A stretch of DNA of 64,000 bases from Janthinobacterium sp. TND4EL3 (GCF_900156175.1 NZ_FTMV01000004.1:248001-312000), one strand, 5' to 3'; shown: positions 20,521 to 30,492, numbered from the stretch's first letter. A program made the numbers and translations. Notes: generated by a model from the sequence alone, not told the origin.

Positions 20521-21531
20521 TTGAACCAACCGCAAATCGCCCGTTTGTCCTCCCGCAAGCCTGCCATGCCCGTGCGCCTGCTGTGTACTGCCATGGTGTT
20601 GCTGGCCGTCGCAGGACTGTCGGCCTGTGGCAATAAAGAAAAAAAGTCTGGCCAGGCGTTGGCGAGCGTGAATGGCGAGGAAATTACCGTCCTGCAGCTC
20701 AATGAAGAAATGCAACGTGCCAACGTGCAAGCGGCGCAACAGGAAGCGGCCAGCAAGCAGTTGCTTGAATCGCTGATCGACCGCCAGTTGCTGCAGAATG
20801 AAGCGGCCAAGGACAAGACGGACCGCGATCCCAAGGTGGTGCAGGCGATCGAGCGCGCCAAGGCGCTGATTGTCGCGCAAGCCTACATGCAGAAGCGTAT
20901 CGGGACGATAGCCCGCCCGACCAAGCAGGAAGTGGAAGAGTATTTCCACAAGAATCCGCAATTCTTCAGCGAGCGCAAGCAGTTTGACATGCGCGAACTG
21001 ATTATCGCCAGCGCTGACATGACCGATCAGTTGAAAGCGGCCATGGACAGCGCCAAGACACTCGACGACGTGGCGGCCTGGCTCGATACCAACAAGGTCA
21101 AGTTTGCCCGTACCCAGCTGTCGCGCACCAGCGCCGACCTGGCGCCGGAGTTGAGCGCGAAATTGCTGTCCATGCCGAAGGGGCAGCTGTTCATCATCCG
21201 CGAGGGCGATCGCACGCTGCTCATTTCCCTGGCCGATATCCGCGACAATCCCGCGACCCTGGCCCAGGCGGCACCGCAAATTGAGCAGTTTTTGTTCAAC
21301 AAGAAAAACAAGGATGCGGCCGATGCCGAGCTGAAACGTTTGCGTGCCGCCGCCAAGATCGAGTACCTGAACAAAGGTAGTGCCGCGGCATCGGCGACGG
21401 CCAGTGCCCCTGCTGCGGCGCCAGCCGTTGCGACGCCTGCCGCGCCAGCACCGAGTGTGCCGGCGGCACCGGCGGCACCGGCGTCGAGTTCTTCGGAATC
21501 GAATGATCGTGGCGTTGCTGGCTTGAAGTAA
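20521..21531 (+). CDS. epsD: Peptidyl-prolyl isomerase-like lipoprotein EpsD
   Basis: A protein of 336 residues from a TTG start preceded by AAGGAG. A lipobox, GLSAC, places the lipidated Cys near residue 36. The SurA/PpiD-like region has NGEEITVLQLNEEM, LLESLIDRQLL and a divergent rotamase domain around 130-270. The tail (about 285-325) is an Ala/Pro/Ser low-complexity linker. The EpsD family is found only in exosortase-type EPS loci, where it is thought to assist folding of export components. It is the first gene of an operon with epsE 46 bases on. Confidence 0.87.
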   Translation: MNQPQIARLSSRKPAMPVRLLCTAMVLLAVAGLSACGNKEKKSGQALASVNGEEITVLQLNEEMQRANVQAAQQEAASKQLLESLIDRQLLQNEAAKDKTDRDPKVVQAIERAKALIVAQAYMQKRIGTIARPTKQEVEEYFHKNPQFFSERKQFDMRELIIASADMTDQLKAAMDSAKTLDDVAAWLDTNKVKFARTQLSRTSADLAPELSAKLLSMPKGQLFIIREGDRTLLISLADIRDNPATLAQAAPQIEQFLFNKKNKDAADAELKRLRAAAKIEYLNKGSAAASATASAPAAAPAVATPAAPAPSVPAAPAAPASSSSESNDRGVAGLK

Positions 21532-21577
21532 GCCGCAGCATTGTAATTTAAGTAACTCATTATGGATTGAACGAATC

Positions 21578-22366
21578 ATGAAACGACTTGTCATGTGGTG
21601 CCTGACCCTGTTGCTGGCCATTGGTACGGGCATTGCCAGTGCCGCCGACGTACAGTTGGGGGCCGGCGACGTACTGAAAATTTCCGTCTATGGCAATCCT
21701 GACCTGGGACTGGAGACGCGCATCAGCGAAGCCGGTCAGATCACTTTTCCGCTGGTTGGCAATGTGGCGCTCGGTGGCTTGTCAGTTTCCGCGGCAGAAA
21801 AGAAGCTGGGCGGCTTGCTTGAAAGCGGCGGCTTCCTGCGCAAGGCACAGGTCAACATCATCGTGACTTCGCTGCAAAGCCAGCAGGTGTCGGTGCTGGG
21901 GCAGGTGAACCGTCCGGGGCGCTATCCGATCGAAGGCCGCCGCAGCGTGATGGATATGCTGGCCATGGCCGGCGGCGTCAGCGCCGATGGAGGCGATTCG
22001 ATCAACCTGATCCGCAAGCGCGACGGCAAGACCAGCCGGGAAGTGATCGATATCGTGGAAATGGTGCGCAGCGCCGATTTGAACCGCGATCTCGATGTGG
22101 CTGGCAATGACGTGATTTTTGTCGAACGTGCGCCACGCTTTTATATCTACGGCGAAGTCCAGCGTCCGGGTCCATTCCGCCTGGAGCGTTCGATGACCGT
22201 GTTGCAGGGCTTGTCCGCAGGGGGCGGCCTGACGCAGCGCGGCACGGAGCGCGGCATCCGCATCAAGCGCCGCGATGCGGAAGGCAAGCTGCAGGTCCTT
22301 GAGGCCAAGCATGACGATTTGCTTCAGGTCGATGATGTCGTGTATGTCAAAGAGAGCTTGTTCTAG
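21578..22366 (+). CDS. epsE: Polysaccharide export protein EpsE (Wza-like)
   Basis: A periplasmic/outer-membrane export protein of 262 residues. A signal peptide (about 1-22, cleaved after ASAA) is followed by the Poly_export domain (LGAGDVLKISVYGNPDL) and two SLBB domains (VSVLGQVNRPGRYPI and YIYGEVQRPGPFRL). There is no lipobox Cys and no obvious C-terminal amphipathic helix like that of Wza, so the pore may be completed by another protein such as EpsL; that is an inference. Confidence 0.9.
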   Translation: MKRLVMWCLTLLLAIGTGIASAADVQLGAGDVLKISVYGNPDLGLETRISEAGQITFPLVGNVALGGLSVSAAEKKLGGLLESGGFLRKAQVNIIVTSLQSQQVSVLGQVNRPGRYPIEGRRSVMDMLAMAGGVSADGGDSINLIRKRDGKTSREVIDIVEMVRSADLNRDLDVAGNDVIFVERAPRFYIYGEVQRPGPFRLERSMTVLQGLSAGGGLTQRGTERGIRIKRRDAEGKLQVLEAKHDDLLQVDDVVYVKESLF

Positions 22367-22420
22367 TCTTGAACGGGGCCGCGTGCCTCGTTCTTATCAT
22401 TCAGTATTGAAGGTTCCAAC

Positions 22421-23830
22421 ATGAATTTCTCTCAATTTTTGCTGATTTTGCAAGCGCGCAAGAAGATTATTTTCTTGACCTTGATCATCACCGTGCTCGC
22501 CACGCTGTCGGTCAGCCTGCTATTGCCGAAGAGCTACAAAGCCACCAGTTCGCTGGTCATGAATTACAAGGGTGTCGATCCTGTCACTGGCTTGGCCATG
22601 CCAGGACAGTTGTTGCCCGGATACATGGCCACGCAGATCGATATCATCAGCAGCAAGAACGTGGCATTGCGCGTGGTCGATCACCTGGGTCTGGCCAACA
22701 GTCCTGCCGTCATCGAGCAGTTCAATGCGGCGACGGAAGGCAAGGGGACGGTGCGTGACTGGCTGGCCAATCTCTTGCTGAAAAAGCTGGAAATCGTGCC
22801 TTCGCGCGAAAGCAGCGTGGTCGACATCAGCTTCAAGGGTTCCGATCCGCAATTTGTGGCGGCCGTCGCCAATGCCTTTTCCGACGAATACCAGAAAGTC
22901 AGCATCCAGCTGAAAGTGGAGCCGATGAAGAAGGCGGCCAGTTATTTCGATGAGCAAACCAAGTTGCTGCGCGATAACGTGGAAAAGGCGCAGAACCGCC
23001 TCTCCAAGTATCAGCAGGAAAACGGTATCGTCAGTGTCGACAACCGTCTCGACGTGGAATCGAATCGCTTGAATGACCTGTCCGCACAGCTGGTGATGGC
23101 ACAGGGCCAGTTGATGGAGGCAAATTCGCGTCAGCGCATGGCCGCTGGCGGCAATGGCGTCGAATCGCCGGACGTCGCGTCGAATCCCCTGATCCAAAGC
23201 CTGAAGATGGGGCTTGGTAATGCTGAGGCCAAGCTGGCAGAACTGGGGCAGCGTCTAGACAAGAATCATCCGCAGTACCAGAGCGCCAAGGCCGAGGCGG
23301 AGAAGCTGCGAGCCGATCTGCGCGAACAGTTGCGCATTACCTCGAACAGCGTAGGCAATGCGGCGCAGATCCAGCAGCAGCGCGAGGCAGCCGTGCGCGC
23401 GGCGCTGGCGGTGCAAAAGGCAAAAGTGCTGGAACTGAACCGTACCCGCGATGAGATGGGCGTGCTGCAAAAGGACGTGGAAAGCGCCCAGCGCGCCTTT
23501 GACGTGACGTCGCAACGTTTCTCTCAAACCAAGATCGAAGGCCAGTCCGACCAGTCCGACATTGCCGTCCTGAACCCGGCGGTGCCACCGATTGAACCGT
23601 CCAGCCCGCGCGTGCTGTTGAATACCTTGCTGTCCATCGTCCTGGGAACGTTCCTCGGTATTGGCCTGGCCCTGCTGATTGAAATGCTGGACCGCCGCGT
23701 ACGTTCCGACCATGACCTGGCTGACTTGCTGCAAGTGCCAGTACTGGGCATGGTCGACTGGAAAGCCGCACCGCGTCGTCGCAAGGGCTTGCATCGTCTT
23801 CTGCCGGCTCGCCGCCTGAGTGCCAATTAA
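22421..23830 (+). CDS. epsF: Chain-length determinant protein EpsF (Wzc-N/polysaccharide co-polymerase)
   Basis: A 469-residue inner-membrane protein. A first transmembrane helix (about 16-36) is followed by a Wzz domain with VDPVTG, then long periplasmic coiled coils (about 170-380) and a second transmembrane helix ([19 protein letters not shown], about 405-425). A short basic cytoplasmic tail follows. The kinase part seen in fused Wzc proteins is absent here and supplied by the next gene, epsG. It probably sets polymer length and spans the periplasm towards EpsE. Confidence 0.9.
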   Translation: MNFSQFLLILQARKKIIFLTLIITVLATLSVSLLLPKSYKATSSLVMNYKGVDPVTGLAMPGQLLPGYMATQIDIISSKNVALRVVDHLGLANSPAVIEQFNAATEGKGTVRDWLANLLLKKLEIVPSRESSVVDISFKGSDPQFVAAVANAFSDEYQKVSIQLKVEPMKKAASYFDEQTKLLRDNVEKAQNRLSKYQQENGIVSVDNRLDVESNRLNDLSAQLVMAQGQLMEANSRQRMAAGGNGVESPDVASNPLIQSLKMGLGNAEAKLAELGQRLDKNHPQYQSAKAEAEKLRADLREQLRITSNSVGNAAQIQQQREAAVRAALAVQKAKVLELNRTRDEMGVLQKDVESAQRAFDVTSQRFSQTKIEGQSDQSDIAVLNPAVPPIEPSSPRVLLNTLLSIVLGTFLGIGLALLIEMLDRRVRSDHDLADLLQVPVLGMVDWKAAPRRRKGLHRLLPARRLSAN

Positions 23831-23845
23831 TTGATGGAATTGAAT

Positions 23846-24721
23846 ATGAACTTTCCCGCGCATCCTGTTTCGAAACCGTCACCCCTGCGGGGCGGCGACT
23901 CCAGCATCGGCGCCCTGTTGCTGGCCTCGGGCAAAATCACCCCGGAAAATGCCGAACGCGTGCTGCGCATGCAGAAGGAACTCGGCATCCGTTTTGGCGA
24001 AGCGGCCTTGCGTCTCGGCTTGATCAGCGAAGCCGATATCCAGCAAGTGCTGGCGCGGCAGTTCGATTATCCGTATCTGCAGGAAGGCGAGGGCAAGTTT
24101 TCCAGCGAGCTGGTGGCTGCGTATCAGCCTTTCAGCCCGCAAATGGAAATCTTGCGCGCCGTACGCAGCCAGTTGATGCTGCGCTGGTTTTCGCTGGGCC
24201 GCAAGGCGCTGGTCGTGGCCAGCGTCGACAGCGGCGATGGCGCCAGCCTGTTCGCCGCCAATCTGGCGGTGGTGTTTTCGCAGCTCGGGGAACGCACCCT
24301 GCTGGTCGATGCGAATCTGCGCAAGCCGCGCCAGCACGAAATTTTCGCGCTGGAAGAACGCCAGGGTCTCTCCGATGTCCTGGCGGGGCGCGCCCAGCAG
24401 GACGCCATTTCCGTCATCGATTCTTTCGTCGATCTGTCCGTGCTGGGAGCGGGCACCTTGCCGCCGAATCCGCAGGAGCTGCTGAGCCGTACTGCCTTTG
24501 GCGCACTCAATACGCAGCTGGAAGAGCGCTACGATGTGGTGCTGTACGACGTGGCATCCGTATCGTCGGGATCCGATGCGTTCGTGATGGGCGCCCGCGT
24601 CGGCGGCGTATTGCTGGTCGTCCGCAAGAACAAGACGCGTCTGGCCGATATCGACGCCATGCGCGAGCAGCTGCAGCGCAGCGGTGCGGAAGTGGTTGGT
24701 TCGGTACTGGTCGATTACTGA
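23846..24721 (+). CDS. epsG: EpsG, Wzc-type kinase-like protein with degenerate Walker A motif
   Basis: A protein of 291 residues from ATG 23846; ATG 23834 is possible. The N-terminal part (about 20-80, IGALLLASGKITPE to QVLARQFDYPYL) resembles the N-terminal domain of GspE/PilB ATPases, as is usual in EpsG. The ParA/MinD-like ATPase fold follows. The expected Walker A Lys-Ser is replaced: SGDGAS, with Ala133 at the lysine position. Walker A' reads LLVDANLRKP (Asn for the second Asp). Walker B is VVLYDVAS instead of the DTPP type. The protein ends in a single Tyr rather than a Tyr cluster. Autokinase activity is therefore doubtful, although the fold and the operon position (between epsF and xrtB) are kept. 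Confidence 0.83.
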   Translation: MNFPAHPVSKPSPLRGGDSSIGALLLASGKITPENAERVLRMQKELGIRFGEAALRLGLISEADIQQVLARQFDYPYLQEGEGKFSSELVAAYQPFSPQMEILRAVRSQLMLRWFSLGRKALVVASVDSGDGASLFAANLAVVFSQLGERTLLVDANLRKPRQHEIFALEERQGLSDVLAGRAQQDAISVIDSFVDLSVLGAGTLPPNPQELLSRTAFGALNTQLEERYDVVLYDVASVSSGSDAFVMGARVGGVLLVVRKNKTRLADIDAMREQLQRSGAEVVGSVLVDY

Positions 24722-24722
24722 T

Positions 24723-25622
24723 ATGGCCTCGCTCGCACAGTCGCGACCAGCCGCCTCGCTGGACTGGAAACAGTTTTTACTGCACTGGTGGCCTATGCTG
24801 CTGGGCTTGTTGGCCATGTATGTGCCCACCTTCCGTGACCTGGCCTTCGGCCTGTGGTCCACGGAGAGCTACGCGCATGGTCCGATCATCCTGCTGCTCG
24901 CCTTGTGGCTGCTGGGACGGCAATGGCCGGCCATGCTGGCGGCTGCAGACGGCGCGCGTGGCTCGGTCGCCGGCTGGCCGCTGGCCGTGTTGGCATTGCT
25001 GTGTTACATAATGGGCCGTTCGCAGAGTATCCAGAGCATGGAGCTGGCATCGTTCATCATGATGCTGGCGGCCCTGCTGCTGCTGTTTTTTGGCGTGCGC
25101 GCCTTGAAAGTGCAGTGGTTCCCGTTCTTTTTCATGTTGTTCATGATTCCCTTGCCAGGCGCTATCGTCAGTGCACTGACGATGCCGATGAAAATGGCCG
25201 TATCGTATGTCACCGAACACCTGCTGTTCTGGGCCGGCTATCCGATCGCGCGCAGCGGTGTCATCCTGCAGATAGGCCAGTACCAGTTGCTGGTGGCCGA
25301 TGCCTGCGCCGGATTGCAGACGTTGCTGACCCTGGAGTCGCTGGGCCTGTTCTACATGAATGTGGTGCGCCATACGTCGGCATTCCGCAATGTCATGCTG
25401 GCCATCCTGATCGTGCCGATTTCGTTTACCGCCAACGTGGTGCGCGTCATTGTGCTGACCTTGATTACCTATTATTTTGGCGATGCCGCCGGCCAGGGCT
25501 TTTTGCACGGCTTTGCAGGCATGGTGCTGTTCATCAGCGCCTTGATTCTGATCATTTCCATTGATTCGCTGTTGCAATGGTTCGTGAATATGCGCCAGCG
25601 CCGTCACAAGGGGGCAGTATGA
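24723..25622 (+). CDS. xrtB: Exosortase B
   Basis: A polytopic inner-membrane transpeptidase of 299 residues with about eight helices. The exosortase catalytic triad can be placed at Cys195 (ADACAGLQTL), Arg241 (NVVRVIVL) and His262 (LHGFAGM). It should cleave PEP-CTERM proteins at the membrane and attach or release them at the cell surface. The position between epsG and epsI and the length identify the XrtB type rather than XrtA. The start lies one base after the epsG stop, and the end overlaps epsI as ATGA. At least six PEP-CTERM substrates are encoded in this window. Confidence 0.93.
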   Translation: MASLAQSRPAASLDWKQFLLHWWPMLLGLLAMYVPTFRDLAFGLWSTESYAHGPIILLLALWLLGRQWPAMLAAADGARGSVAGWPLAVLALLCYIMGRSQSIQSMELASFIMMLAALLLLFFGVRALKVQWFPFFFMLFMIPLPGAIVSALTMPMKMAVSYVTEHLLFWAGYPIARSGVILQIGQYQLLVADACAGLQTLLTLESLGLFYMNVVRHTSAFRNVMLAILIVPISFTANVVRVIVLTLITYYFGDAAGQGFLHGFAGMVLFISALILIISIDSLLQWFVNMRQRRHKGAV

Positions 25623-26305
25623 AACCATCGCGATTATCCATGCTGGTCCTGAGCGGCATGATGGTGCTCGCCTCGCTCGCGGCCGCCTATGCCAAGCCGA
25701 GCATCCGCCTGGCCGAGACCAGGCCGATGCCCGAGCTCGAGAAGATCATTCCCAGCCAGTTTGGGGCATGGCATGAGGAAAAGGCGACTGTCGGCTCGGT
25801 GATCGATCCGCAAATCCAGTCCGAACTCAAGCGTATTTACACACAGATACTGTCGCGTACCTACGTTAATGACCGGGGCGAACGCATCATGCTGTCGATT
25901 GCTTACGGCAAGGACCAGAGCGATACCACGCAGGTGCACTATCCGGAAATCTGCTATCCGGCCCAGGGCTTCCAGATCGTTTCGACACGGGAAGAAATTC
26001 TGTCGACGAGCCAGGGTGATATTCCCCTGAAACGCCTGGAAACGAGCATGGAAAACCAGCGCTACGAGCCCGTGACGTACTGGACGACGGTGGGCGACGT
26101 GGTGGTGACGAACCGCTCGGACAAGAAGCTGGTGGAAATGCGCTACGGCTTCAAGGGAGAGATTCCCGACGGTCTGCTGTTCCGTGTTTCATCGATTGAC
26201 CGCGACACGGCTGCCGCATTCCGCCTGCAGGACGACTTCGTCAAGGCTATGCAGGCGGCGCTCGACCCGGCCAGCAAGCTGCGCCTGATGGGCATACACG
26301 GCTAG
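25619..26305 (+). CDS. epsI: Exosortase-associated protein EpsI
   Basis: A protein of 228 residues with an N-terminal signal/anchor helix (about 5-25) and a periplasmic EpsI domain. Family landmarks are IIPSQFGAWHEE, the Cys in HYPEICYPAQGF and the strand VTYWTTVGD. EpsI occurs beside or fused to exosortases and is needed for EPS formation in Methylobacillus, but its biochemistry is not established. The ATG overlaps the xrtB stop, so translation is coupled. A hairpin follows directly. Confidence 0.9.
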   Translation: MKPSRLSMLVLSGMMVLASLAAAYAKPSIRLAETRPMPELEKIIPSQFGAWHEEKATVGSVIDPQIQSELKRIYTQILSRTYVNDRGERIMLSIAYGKDQSDTTQVHYPEICYPAQGFQIVSTREEILSTSQGDIPLKRLETSMENQRYEPVTYWTTVGDVVVTNRSDKKLVEMRYGFKGEIPDGLLFRVSSIDRDTAAAFRLQDDFVKAMQAALDPASKLRLMGIHG

Positions 26306-26306
26306 A

Positions 26307-26331
26307 CACAGGGTGCGCGCCGCGCCCTGTG
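26307..26331 (+). terminator. Hairpin after epsI
   Basis: CACAGGGTGCG (26307-26317) and CGCGCCCTGTG (26321-26331) pair over 11 bp with one G-U pair and a 3-base loop. Only a short TTT lies after it, so it is a weak terminator or an RNA-stabilising hairpin that sets a boundary between the export genes and the flippase gene. Confidence 0.55.
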
Positions 26332-26354
26332 CTGTTTCACTTACCTAGAAAAAC

Positions 26355-27815
26355 ATGACTCTCGCAGCAAAGACACTCGGCGCGGTGAAAAGTAACTACG
26401 CAGGCACGCTGATCCGCGTGCTGGCCCAATTCGGCGCACAAGTCGTCATCATGCGCGAACTGGGACCGGAACTGGTGGGCACGTTCGGCTATGCACTGCT
26501 GGTGTTCGGCGCGCTGGCGCTGGTGATCGACCAGGGTTTTGGCTGGGCATTGATGCAGGGCGATTTTTCGGAAGAGGAACTGCGCGTGGTATTGTCCCGG
26601 TTAATGCTGGGCTCTGTACTCGGCATGCTGTTCGTCTTTGGCATGTCCTACCCGCTTGCCATCTGGCTGGACAATCCACTGGCGGGCACGCTGTTCCGCT
26701 ACTCGGCGCCCTCGTATCTGGTCATCGCCGTGTATGGCATTTCGCAGGCCCGCTTGCGCGCCGAACTGCGTTTTCGTGAAATCCAGTATGCCACCACCGG
26801 CGCCTACCTGATTGCCTATCCCGTCGTTGGTGTCGGCCTGGCCCTGGCCGGCGCCGGTGTCTGGGCACTGCTGGCTGCCTGGTATGCGCAGGCGATACTG
26901 CAGTTTGCCCTCAGCTTTTACTTTAGTCCGCATCCCTTGGTATTCGGCAACCCTTTCCACTCCTGCAAGGCCGGGGCGCTGGGCCGCCAGGTGGCAGGCA
27001 TCAACGTGTTGAATTGGGCGGTGGATAATGCCAGCGGCGTCTTTGCCGGTGCGCTGGGCTCGCAGGCCCTGGGCAATTTCAATGCGGCATCGATGCTTTC
27101 GCGTACGCCGGCAATGCAGTTGGCGCAGACCATGCAAACCGTGCTGTTTTCCACCGCGTCGGCGCTGGCCGGCGACGTGGCACGCATACGCCAGCTGTAT
27201 CTGAGCGCGCTCGCGGCGATTGCCATTCTGGTGGTGCCGTCGTATGCATATGCGCTCACGCATGCCGATTTCCTCATGCATCTGGTGTTTGGCGAGAAGT
27301 GGCTGCAGGCCGGCTCCCTGTTCGCCGCCATGACGACAGGGATGGTGGCGCTTGCCATGAGTACCCTGTCCGGCGCGGTCCTGACGGCGACGGGAGGACA
27401 AGGCACGGTGCTGCGCTCGCAGGCTTATTGCCTGGTCCTCATGCTGGCCGGACTGTACTTCGCCGTGCGCATGGAACTGGTGTATGTGGGCATCGTGATC
27501 AGCATCGCTTACACGGTGCGGCTGTTGTTGCAGATGCGTACTATCGCCGCCAGCACCGAGCTGGCCGCAGCCGACTTCGGCGTCGTGTTGCGCGGTCCGC
27601 TGATGTTGGGCTTGCTCTGGTGCGTACCGCTGGCGTCGTGGCTGGCGCCCGGGTACCCCGCCATGTTCGGCGAACTGCTGGAGCTGGCAGGCAAGCTGGT
27701 TTTGAGCCTGCTTGCGTGCAAGCTGTTTCCTCGATTCTTCGTCTGTCCCGCATTGTTGTATATATTGCAGCGTTTTGCCCCAGGTCGCCGTTTGGCGGGC
27801 GGCTTGGGCCTATGA
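26355..27815 (+). CDS. Oligosaccharide flippase family protein (Wzx-like)
   Basis: A 486-residue membrane protein with about 12-14 hydrophobic helices and the N-terminal pattern of polysaccharide flippases (VKSNYAGTLIRVLAQFGAQ). It would move the undecaprenyl-linked repeat unit across the inner membrane. The context between epsI and the polymerase-like gene supports this. No residue-level catalytic motif exists for this family, so substrate preference cannot be read. Confidence 0.87.
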   Translation: MTLAAKTLGAVKSNYAGTLIRVLAQFGAQVVIMRELGPELVGTFGYALLVFGALALVIDQGFGWALMQGDFSEEELRVVLSRLMLGSVLGMLFVFGMSYPLAIWLDNPLAGTLFRYSAPSYLVIAVYGISQARLRAELRFREIQYATTGAYLIAYPVVGVGLALAGAGVWALLAAWYAQAILQFALSFYFSPHPLVFGNPFHSCKAGALGRQVAGINVLNWAVDNASGVFAGALGSQALGNFNAASMLSRTPAMQLAQTMQTVLFSTASALAGDVARIRQLYLSALAAIAILVVPSYAYALTHADFLMHLVFGEKWLQAGSLFAAMTTGMVALAMSTLSGAVLTATGGQGTVLRSQAYCLVLMLAGLYFAVRMELVYVGIVISIAYTVRLLLQMRTIAASTELAAADFGVVLRGPLMLGLLWCVPLASWLAPGYPAMFGELLELAGKLVLSLLACKLFPRFFVCPALLYILQRFAPGRRLAGGLGL

Positions 27816-27859
27816 AAATGACAAGTAAAAATAAGTTGAAAGTGAGTTAAGGGGCATTC

Positions 27860-29359
27860 ATGGAAGAGCTAATCATCTATTTTCTGCTGCCTTTGGGCGC
27901 CTTGCTGTTTGCCCTGCTGGCAATCGGCGGCGCCGTTTTCGTGGCCGGCATTGCCGTCCGCTGGCGCGGCTGGGCATTCGCGACCGTTTTCCTCCTGACG
28001 GTGGCGGCCAGCATCAGCAGCATCGTCCTGTCGTTCCGCAAGCTGACCATGAGCGAGCAGGGGCTGATGAACATGAGCGACGGCGACGGCGCCTCGGGCC
28101 TGGTATCGAAACTGATCCTGATGGCGGTAATCGGCATTTCCCTGGCCCTGTGCCTGGCGTGGCTGTTCGATTTCAACAAGAAGCTGCGCCAGCATTCGCG
28201 CTTCACACGCCGCGGCTTGTGCGCGCCCAACGATATCGTGATCGCCTTCATGGTTTTTTTCGTGGCGTTCAGCATCGTGCCCATCTTTATGGGCCAGCGC
28301 TATTACTTCCACGTGTCGCTGATCTATCCCTTCTTCATCTACCTGGCCATGTTCCTGTATTTGCAGGTGTCGGATATCGATCCTGTGCGTATCTCTAAGT
28401 ATTGCCTGGGGGCATTGGTGTTCGGCAGTCTGGCCGCGGCCGTCGTCACACCCAACGCCGCATTCCAGCCTGGCTACAATGGCCTGATCCCTGGCTTCAA
28501 CCTGCGCTTGTGGGGGGTGACGGCGCACGCGAATGCGCTGGGCGCCGTCGCCTGCGCATTTTTCCTGATGGAAATGGCTGAGCCGGAAAAGAAGCGCTGG
28601 ATACATCTCGGCATTCTTTTTGTGGCGGGGGTGACGATGATCATGTCGCAGTCCAAGACGTCGATCCTTGCCGCCTTCATGGGTGGCACGATGATCACCG
28701 GCATGCAGATATGGAATTACCTGGTGGCGCAAACCCGCGGCTATAACCGCAACAGTTCGACCTTCCTGGCCGTGCTGCTGATGGGTTTTTGTTTCGCGGT
28801 CACCATGCTGGGCATCTGGATCATGTTTTCGGACGTGAATTTGTTGACGGTGATCGAGAGCAAGCTCGATTCGCGCGCGGTGGGCGACCTCAGCACGGGC
28901 ACGGGCAGGCTGTGGATCTGGTCCGCAGCCATCAAGGGTGGGATGGAAAATCCCCTGTTTGGCCAGGGAGCATCGTTCTGGAACCTGGAAAACCGCCTGC
29001 GCATGGGCCTCAATGGCGCAGTCTCCGCGCATAATTTGTACCTGCAGGTATTCAGCCGTTCGGGCCTGATCGGACTGGCATCGTTGCTTGCCTTCCTGTT
29101 TTTCCTGATCCGCTATGCGATGCGCGCCTCGAAGGCGACCAATGGCGCCAGTCTGGTGATGCTGGCCGTGCTGCTGGTGCGCTCGATGACGGAAGTGCCG
29201 ATTGCGCCGAACGGCATTCTTGGGGCCGAGTTTTTCGCCACCATGGCGTATATTTTCTACATTATCGACCGTGGGGCGCGGCCGCTACCCCAGTCGGCGT
29301 CCATCGAGAAAAAGCGGCCGGTAATCTTTGCCAACGGCAGGTTCAGGGAGCAGACATGA
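27860..29359 (+). CDS. O-antigen polymerase/ligase-type membrane protein (Wzy-like)
   Basis: A protein of 499 residues with about 12 transmembrane helices and a large periplasmic loop (about 325-395) containing STGTGRLWIWSAAI and the HNLYLQ segment. The loop and the paired Arg/His residues are the hallmark of Wzy polymerases and WaaL-type ligases. In this locus polymerisation of the repeat unit is the likely role. The gene starts 44 bases after the flippase gene. Confidence 0.8.
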   Translation: MEELIIYFLLPLGALLFALLAIGGAVFVAGIAVRWRGWAFATVFLLTVAASISSIVLSFRKLTMSEQGLMNMSDGDGASGLVSKLILMAVIGISLALCLAWLFDFNKKLRQHSRFTRRGLCAPNDIVIAFMVFFVAFSIVPIFMGQRYYFHVSLIYPFFIYLAMFLYLQVSDIDPVRISKYCLGALVFGSLAAAVVTPNAAFQPGYNGLIPGFNLRLWGVTAHANALGAVACAFFLMEMAEPEKKRWIHLGILFVAGVTMIMSQSKTSILAAFMGGTMITGMQIWNYLVAQTRGYNRNSSTFLAVLLMGFCFAVTMLGIWIMFSDVNLLTVIESKLDSRAVGDLSTGTGRLWIWSAAIKGGMENPLFGQGASFWNLENRLRMGLNGAVSAHNLYLQVFSRSGLIGLASLLAFLFFLIRYAMRASKATNGASLVMLAVLLVRSMTEVPIAPNGILGAEFFATMAYIFYIIDRGARPLPQSASIEKKRPVIFANGRFREQT

Positions 29360-29475
29360 GCGCGGTCTTTATTCCTTGTCTGTAGTTTGCGGAACGATCA
29401 CCTCGGACCACGATGCCCAGCAGGCTGACGGACGTTAAACGATGCATGGACTGGGCAGTTACACACAGGTGAAGA

Positions 29476-30492
29476 ATGAAGTTAGCGATCTTAATCAAGA
29501 CATATAACGAAGCGCATAATATCGAACGTTGTCTCAATGCCGTGTTTGAGGCCGTTTCCGGCATCCCTGGAGGGGTGGAAGTGATCGTCGCCGATTCGCT
29601 GTCGACCGATGCCACCGTTGCGCTGGCGCAGGAATATCCCGTGAAAATCGTCCAGTTGACACTGCCTGCCGATCGCGGCTGTGGTGCTGGAGTCCAGCTT
29701 GGCTATCAGCATACGCGCGCGCAATTTGTATATTTTCTCGATGGCGACATGGAGCTTCAGCGCGATTTCTTGCTGCAGGCGCTGGCACTCATTGAAAACG
29801 ATCCTACGCTGGGCGGCATTGCCGGCGTACTGCGCGACCGGCATATCAACAATTGGTTTGACCGGTATCGCCTGAAAAACAAGCCTTCCGCGCGCGCCGG
29901 TGACGTCGAGTGGCTGGCTGGCGGCGGGCTGTATCGCCGTGCGGCGCTGGACGAGGCAGGCGGATATGCCGGAAACCGCAACCTGAAAGCCTATGAGGAA
30001 GCGGAGCTGGGCTTGCGCCTGGGGAGTCGCGGCTGGCGCATGTTGCGGCTCGATACGGTGGCCGTGTATCATTCAGGCCATGCCGAGTCGACTAGTGCGT
30101 TGGTTTTGCGACAGTGGCGGAGCAGACGCATGGATGCGGGCGGCGTGTTGCTCAGGTCGTCCTTGGGGCAGCCCTGGTGTGGGCGCGTATTGCGCATGTG
30201 TTTGCATCCGCTTGCCGTCCTGGCCTTCTGGGCGCTGCTCCTTGGTAGCGTGCTGCTGGCCCCTGACTGGCGTGTGGCCTTGGCATGCCTGGGGGGGGGC
30301 GCATTGGCTGCATTGGCGCTGTGCATCAAGAAGCGCAGCATCAAAGATGCCGCCCTGTCTATTTTATTGTGGCATGTATCCGCAGCCGGCCTGATGCGTG
30401 GTTTTGTCACCGCCAGGCTACAGCCGCCGTGCGAACGTATTCCGAGCCAGGTGCTGTCTGAAAATACAGGGGGCAATGCCGGCTCCCTTTGA
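29476..30492 (+). CDS. Glycosyltransferase family 2 protein with C-terminal membrane segments
   Basis: A protein of 338 residues. The N-terminal GT-A fold begins LAILIKTYNEAHNIERCL, with ADSLSTDAT, and the metal-binding DGDME (about 96) replaces the common DDD/DxD. The ED-type base region lies near KAYEEAELGLRL. Two or three hydrophobic helices near 245-290 place it at the inner membrane. It would add a sugar to the lipid-linked repeat. The 116-base spacer before it has no obvious signal. Confidence 0.83.
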   Translation: MKLAILIKTYNEAHNIERCLNAVFEAVSGIPGGVEVIVADSLSTDATVALAQEYPVKIVQLTLPADRGCGAGVQLGYQHTRAQFVYFLDGDMELQRDFLLQALALIENDPTLGGIAGVLRDRHINNWFDRYRLKNKPSARAGDVEWLAGGGLYRRAALDEAGGYAGNRNLKAYEEAELGLRLGSRGWRMLRLDTVAVYHSGHAESTSALVLRQWRSRRMDAGGVLLRSSLGQPWCGRVLRMCLHPLAVLAFWALLLGSVLLAPDWRVALACLGGGALAALALCIKKRSIKDAALSILLWHVSAAGLMRGFVTARLQPPCERIPSQVLSENTGGNAGSL

